Shown piece by piece: positions 60,222 through 64,000 of a stretch of 64,000 nt of DNA. Made by a program: the position numbers and the translations under genes. Numbering within the stretch: position 1 is the first letter of the stretch; each line of letters begins with the position of its first letter. The stretch is taken from positions 6,139,501 to 6,203,500 of the forward strand of contig NZ_CP069338.1 in the NCBI RefSeq assembly GCF_016859125.1. The letters run 5' to 3'. The notes beneath the pieces are model-generated. The model did not search any database. It saw nothing but the letters and a program-made list of their open reading frames with translations, and was not told the origin of the DNA. This DNA is from Archangium violaceum (lineage in GTDB: Bacteria; Myxococcota; Myxococcia; Myxococcales; Myxococcaceae).

Positions 60222-62036
60222 ATGGGAAGAAGGATTCTCGCGCCTGGCGCACTGGCGCTGTTGCTGCTGTTGCCTGGAGTGGCGGCCTTCGCGCAGACGA
60301 CTCCAATCAAGTCGTTCGACCTGGAGCGTCTGGAACTCAATCCCGGAGCTGAAGGCTCGCTCGTCGTGGGCACGGGAGAGTTGCTGCAGGCCGGGCAGTT
60401 CCGCATCTCCGCGACAGCCCACTACTCGCACCGGCCGTTGATGTTGTTCCGGGAGGGGAAGGCCACCGGGGTCGTGCCGGGTCGGAGCACGATGCACCTG
60501 TCCGCCGCCTACTCCCTGACGAACAGGTTGCAGGTGGAGGGACAGCTGCCGTTGGTGGTGTTGCAGCAATGGGGACCGAGTGCTCCGAATCCAGATGGGC
60601 CAAGCTCCTTCCTGCTGGGGACGCCCACGGTAGGGCTGCGCCTGGGTCTGCTCACGCAGGACGATCAGGGCGGGGTCGATGTGGCGGTGGGGGGTGATGT
60701 CGGGCTGCCAGTGGGCAACAAGGATGCGTACGCGCGGGATGATGGGCTGCGTTACTCGCCGCGGGTGATGGTGGGCCGGCGCTTTGGTTTCCTGCGGGCG
60801 GCCTTGGACGCGGGAGTGCTGGTTCGCCCAGCGGTGCGCGTCACCGATGCCAACGCCGATGTCCTGGATAAACTGGGCAATGAGCTGCGCATTGGGGCGG
60901 CGCTGGTGACGACGGGGCGCCGGATGCGGTGGGAGTTCAATGTCCGAGGCATGGTTCCTCTTACGGAGCAGCCGGGCTCGGTGGAACTGATGCCGGGAGT
61001 GCGCTACCTGGTGAACCCCTCGATGGAGGTGTTCGCGCTGGCGGGCATCGGGGTCGGCAAGAGTCCAGGGACGCCACTGTTCCGGGTGCTCGCGGGAGGT
61101 TCTTTCGGAGACGTGACGCCGCGGCGAGGGCCGGGGGAGTCCTCCGTCAAGTGCGACATGGGACTGTCCCTGGCTCCGGAGGAGTGCCCGGACAGTGACT
61201 ACGACGGCGACAGTGTGCGCAACGTCGATGACAAGTGCCCGACCGTGCCGGGCGATCCCGCGCGTGCGGGCTGCCCACGGACGGACCTGGACAAGGATGG
61301 CATCGAGGACTCGCTGGACGCCTGTCCGACGGAGTTTGGCCCTGCCGCGAGCCAGGGCTGTCCCGCGCGTGATCAGGACAAGGACGGCGTCGAGGACGAA
61401 CTGGACAGTTGCCCGGCGGAGGCGGGTCCCGCGGACAACCGGGGCTGCCCGCTCAGGGACCGCGACAAGGACGGAATCGAGAACGACCAGGACGAGTGTC
61501 CCGACGAGCCCGGTCCGGTCGAGCGCAAGGGCTGCCCGGAGGAGGACTCGGACAAGGACGGCACGCCCAACCGGGTGGATAGCTGTGCCAACCAACCGGG
61601 TACGGAGGGCAACCTGGGTTGTCCCGAGCATGAAGTGCCCCTGGTGGAGATCTCGCCCACGGAGCTCAAGTTGCGCGGCAAGGTGTACTTCGAGGCGTCT
61701 CAGTCGCGCATCCAGCAGCGCTCCTTCTCGGTGCTGGATTGGGTGGCGAAGGTGATGCGCGAGCACCCGGAGATTCCGCAGGTGGTGGTGGGTGCTCACA
61801 CGGATGACCGGGGCTTCGCGGACGAGAACCGCCGGCTGTCGCAGCGGCGCGCCGAAGAGGTGATGCGCTACCTCATCGGGAAGGGCGTGGCCGCCGAGCG
61901 GCTGGATGCCAGGGGTTACGGTCCGGACAGGCCCATCGACAGCAACGCGACATCGATTGGCCGTGAGAACAACCGGCGGGTGGACTTCAAGATCGTCCGC
62001 GACGGCGGCGAGAGCTCGGAGGCCCCCCGGAAGTAG
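60222..62036 (+). CDS. OmpA-family outer-membrane protein with TSP3 calcium repeats
   Basis: 604 residues. Signal peptide (LALLLLLPGVAAFA), then a beta-barrel-like domain (residues 30-310), thrombospondin type 3 repeats rich in Asp and Cys (residues about 325-480, repeating CPDEPGPVERKGCPEEDSDK-like units), and a C-terminal OmpA domain (VYFEASQSRIQQRSFSVLDW; VVVGAHTDDRGFADENRRLS; RRVDFKIVRDG) that binds peptidoglycan. ATG 60222 has GGGGGAG ahead of it. It is divergent from tssJ. As TssL here lacks an anchor domain, this protein could supply peptidoglycan binding to the secretion system (inference), or be a general OmpA-type porin-anchor. Confidence 0.88.
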   Translation: MGRRILAPGALALLLLLPGVAAFAQTTPIKSFDLERLELNPGAEGSLVVGTGELLQAGQFRISATAHYSHRPLMLFREGKATGVVPGRSTMHLSAAYSLTNRLQVEGQLPLVVLQQWGPSAPNPDGPSSFLLGTPTVGLRLGLLTQDDQGGVDVAVGGDVGLPVGNKDAYARDDGLRYSPRVMVGRRFGFLRAALDAGVLVRPAVRVTDANADVLDKLGNELRIGAALVTTGRRMRWEFNVRGMVPLTEQPGSVELMPGVRYLVNPSMEVFALAGIGVGKSPGTPLFRVLAGGSFGDVTPRRGPGESSVKCDMGLSLAPEECPDSDYDGDSVRNVDDKCPTVPGDPARAGCPRTDLDKDGIEDSLDACPTEFGPAASQGCPARDQDKDGVEDELDSCPAEAGPADNRGCPLRDRDKDGIENDQDECPDEPGPVERKGCPEEDSDKDGTPNRVDSCANQPGTEGNLGCPEHEVPLVEISPTELKLRGKVYFEASQSRIQQRSFSVLDWVAKVMREHPEIPQVVVGAHTDDRGFADENRRLSQRRAEEVMRYLIGKGVAAERLDARGYGPDRPIDSNATSIGRENNRRVDFKIVRDGGESSEAPRK

Positions 62037-62410
62037 GTGAGTGGCCGGTTTTCCTCTCGTATGGCCTGGGGCTACGCATGCTCCCCAGGTCGTCTGGGTC
62101 GTGTTGGTTGGGTCGATCTGGCTGTGGCGTAGCGGTTCTTCGCGCGCTTCTTCCCGAGCACCTGTTTCCCAGGGGCGGCGCCTCGCCTCGTCTTGGTGGG
62201 TGCTGGGGCTTCGCCGGGCTGCTCGAACCGGTGGCCCTTCACGCCCCTTTGTTGGCAGGTGCTGCCCGGCCGCATGGGCACAGGGAGTCGCTCCGCTGGA
62301 GCAGGAGGCTCGCCAGCATGCGAGTCCTCGCCGCTCACTTAAGGGGCGCTCACGCTGTGGCCGACGGGCAGAGGGGGCGGTCCCCACCCTCCAACCTGCC
62401 AGCCGCTACG
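62037..62410. other. Gene-free stretch, nothing recognised
   Basis: About 370 bases between the OmpA-type stop and the end of the next gene on the opposite strand. A minus-strand frame (62072-62338) encodes 88 basic residues with a KKRAKNRYATARSTQPTRPR tail, but it has no recognised domain. I see no hairpin strong enough to call a terminator. Confidence 0.45.
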
Positions 62411-64000
62411 TCACTGCTTGCTACCGCGGTGCTGAGAGGCCTTGAGGAGGAGCCCCAGGATTCCCAGGAGCCACAACATCGAGGGCCCTGCTGAAGCCGA
62501 CGAGCAACCCAGGCCTCCACCTTCGGCACGGATGTCATTGCCCAGGTAGATGCTCCAGCTGTAGCTGGTCTCCCGCCTGTTGCCAGCCTGGTCCACCGCA
62601 TAGACGTTGAGCGTATGCGGCCCTTCCAGGAGATCGGTGAACGTCACCTGCGTGCCGCAGTTCTGAGGCTCCTCCTCGATATCCAGCTTGCACTGGAAGG
62701 TCACCCCCTCCTCGTTCGCGGTGATGTTGAACTCCGCGGAGCGATTCGAGGTGTTCTTGTCTGGCCCGGTGATGTTCACGACGGGGGGAACGTTGTCCAA
62801 GATGAAGCGAATGGCCGTCGACCTTGATGTCGTGTCCGTATTCCCGGCCCGGTCCGTGGCCTTCGCCTTGATGACGTGTAGACCATCCGCGGGCTTCTTA
62901 TCGGACGCGATGACGAGGTTCCATTTCCCCTCTCCATCGGCGGTCGTCGTCCCGATGAGCGTCCCCTCCACATCATCATTCTCCGGGTCGAGGTAGAAGG
63001 AGATCGTGCTGTATGCGTCCTCGATGGCCGTCGTACCCGACAAGGTCAAGTCCTTGTAGCGTCCCCCCTCCTGGGGCAACTGTACGATGGGCGCGGCCGG
63101 TGCCAGTCTATCCACCGTCCAGGAGCGCTCCACTGCCTTTTCCTCGACGTTGCCCGCCTTGTCGATCGCCTTGATTTTGAGCGTGTAGGGCTTGTCTCCC
63201 CCTGCCTTGGGGAAGTTGATCACGATGTAGCTGTTGGTCGTTGTGGACGATGCACCATTGAGCTCGTAATCGTAACGCTCCACCCCCTTGGGTTCGTTCG
63301 GCGTGACGAGATTCACTTGCAGGTAATCGGCGGATACCCAATCGAGCTGGGGTGTCGTGATGAGGGTGAGGGGGGATTGTTTATCCACGAACCAGCTGTA
63401 CGTGACTCTCGCGCTCTCGGGGGTCTCGACGCCCAGGTCCCTCGAGTAGGCCTTCACGCTGAAGACATGGTCACCTTCCGCGAGCTCTGGGGCGCTATAG
63501 CTCTTGATGCAAATGGGCCGCTCGGGCGTGGCGGGAGCCACATCCTTGATGAGTTCGGCGTCGGTGCAGCAAGGCTCGGTCCAGTCTGTCTGGCCCTCCC
63601 TCTTGCACCCAATCTGCATGTTGTCCTTGTCTGCCTGGATCACGAACGCCACGGAGTCCTTGCTCGTGCCGCCACCGTTCTCGACGGGAAGCATCTCCTT
63701 GCCCAGGACTGCCGTATCCCAGTTCAAGATCTTGGCGAGAGGCTGATTGTCATCCACCTTCCATGTGTAAGTAGGGGCAGCCATGTCGGCGGGAATAGGG
63801 GCGGAGACCGTCGTGAAGGTTTCATTCCCTGCCAGATCCTTTGCCCAGACCTGGATGGTGTACTCCCCCGCTCTGGCGACCGTATGGAAGAGCGGATTGG
63901 AGCAATCATCGAGCGATGTGGTCGGCCCGGACGTCTCCTTGATTGTGCACCGATACTTCTGCACAGACTCCGAAGGCTTGAAGCCGAAGACCGCGTCCTT
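62411..64000 (-). CDS. Ig-like/chitin-type surface protein with MYXO-CTERM-like tail, N-terminus cut by window edge
   Basis: 529 residues visible; the frame is open to base 64000, so the start lies beyond. It consists of repeated Ig-like/cadherin-type beta domains, each with a D-x-x-GN core (IQVWAKDLAGNETFTTVSAP; IKAIDKAGNVEEKAVERSW; IKAKATDRAGNTDTTSRS; VYAVDQAGNRRETSYSW). The last 36 residues are a tripartite sorting tail: GGGLGCSSASAGPS, a hydrophobic helix (MLWLLGILGLLLKA) and a basic end (SQHRGSKQ). This resembles MYXO-CTERM but with one GC pair only. It is probably exported to the cell surface. Confidence 0.8.
   Translation of the reverse strand, partial: KDAVFGFKPSESVQKYRCTIKETSGPTTSLDDCSNPLFHTVARAGEYTIQVWAKDLAGNETFTTVSAPIPADMAAPTYTWKVDDNQPLAKILNWDTAVLGKEMLPVENGGGTSKDSVAFVIQADKDNMQIGCKREGQTDWTEPCCTDAELIKDVAPATPERPICIKSYSAPELAEGDHVFSVKAYSRDLGVETPESARVTYSWFVDKQSPLTLITTPQLDWVSADYLQVNLVTPNEPKGVERYDYELNGASSTTTNSYIVINFPKAGGDKPYTLKIKAIDKAGNVEEKAVERSWTVDRLAPAAPIVQLPQEGGRYKDLTLSGTTAIEDAYSTISFYLDPENDDVEGTLIGTTTADGEGKWNLVIASDKKPADGLHVIKAKATDRAGNTDTTSRSTAIRFILDNVPPVVNITGPDKNTSNRSAEFNITANEEGVTFQCKLDIEEEPQNCGTQVTFTDLLEGPHTLNVYAVDQAGNRRETSYSWSIYLGNDIRAEGGGLGCSSASAGPSMLWLLGILGLLLKASQHRGSKQ

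Noticed and set aside
62072-62338. Basic 88-codon minus-strand frame
   Set aside because: Arg/Pro/Ala-rich composition as expected from random high-GC sequence; no recognised transposase or other domain.
1-64000. CRISPR arrays, tRNA or rRNA genes
   Set aside because: No regularly spaced direct repeats outside the FN3, TSP3 and Ig-like coding repeats, and no cloverleaf or rRNA-like sequence was seen by eye; a covariance-model scan would be decisive.

Overview
The window looks like a 64 kb chromosomal piece of a high-GC myxobacterium, probably of the Cystobacterineae (Archangium/Cystobacter/Melittangium type). The grounds are the gene families: DUF2378, a DUF6310-like protein, ELWxxDGT/HYR and Ig-like surface proteins with a MYXO-CTERM-like tail, DUF2252, and secreted chitin-binding GH18 enzymes. 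The species assignment is inference from gene content. No tRNA, rRNA or CRISPR array was seen.

Left part (1-12,000) is a decayed accessory region. Intact genes (LCM-type methyltransferase, DoxX-like protein, AraC regulator, HxlR regulator with divergent SDR, a small coiled-coil membrane protein) lie among remnants: aldo/keto reductase, ELWxxDGT protein, a 2Fe-2S ferredoxin tail, a glycoside hydrolase piece, an IS91-type transposase tail, a frameshifted zinc-ribbon gene, and a broken DUF6310 gene fused in frame to a tannase that has lost its N-terminus. An 18-base motif recurs here in inverted orientation.

Middle part (12,000-41,200) is mostly intact: a TetR repressor with an 18-bp palindromic operator candidate, a TPR protein, a lipoprotein subclass B1 metallo-beta-lactamase, a DUF1624-like membrane protein, a TonB-dependent receptor, a formyltransferase, an operon of di-heme cytochrome, lipoprotein and DUF1501 protein, two sensor kinases, a SWIM/SNF2 helicase, two tandem near-duplicate GH18 chitinases, DUF2252 and DUF2378 proteins, a Cu/Zn superoxide dismutase, an adenine-specific DNA methylase carrying an in-frame REP-like palindrome, and two unknown genes.

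Right part (41,200-62,040) is a type VI secretion system on the minus strand, transcribed tssJ-K-L-M-tagF-A-B-C-hcp-E-F-G-H(clpV) and then an unknown lipoprotein 32 nt after clpV. All core genes are present except tssI/vgrG and a PAAR tip, which must be encoded elsewhere. TssL has no peptidoglycan-binding domain, but an OmpA-type outer-membrane protein starts divergently from tssJ. The hcp gene is bracketed by two strong intercistronic hairpins, and clpV seems to have ATC where its start codon would be expected. The window ends inside a large Ig-like surface protein with a MYXO-CTERM-like tail.
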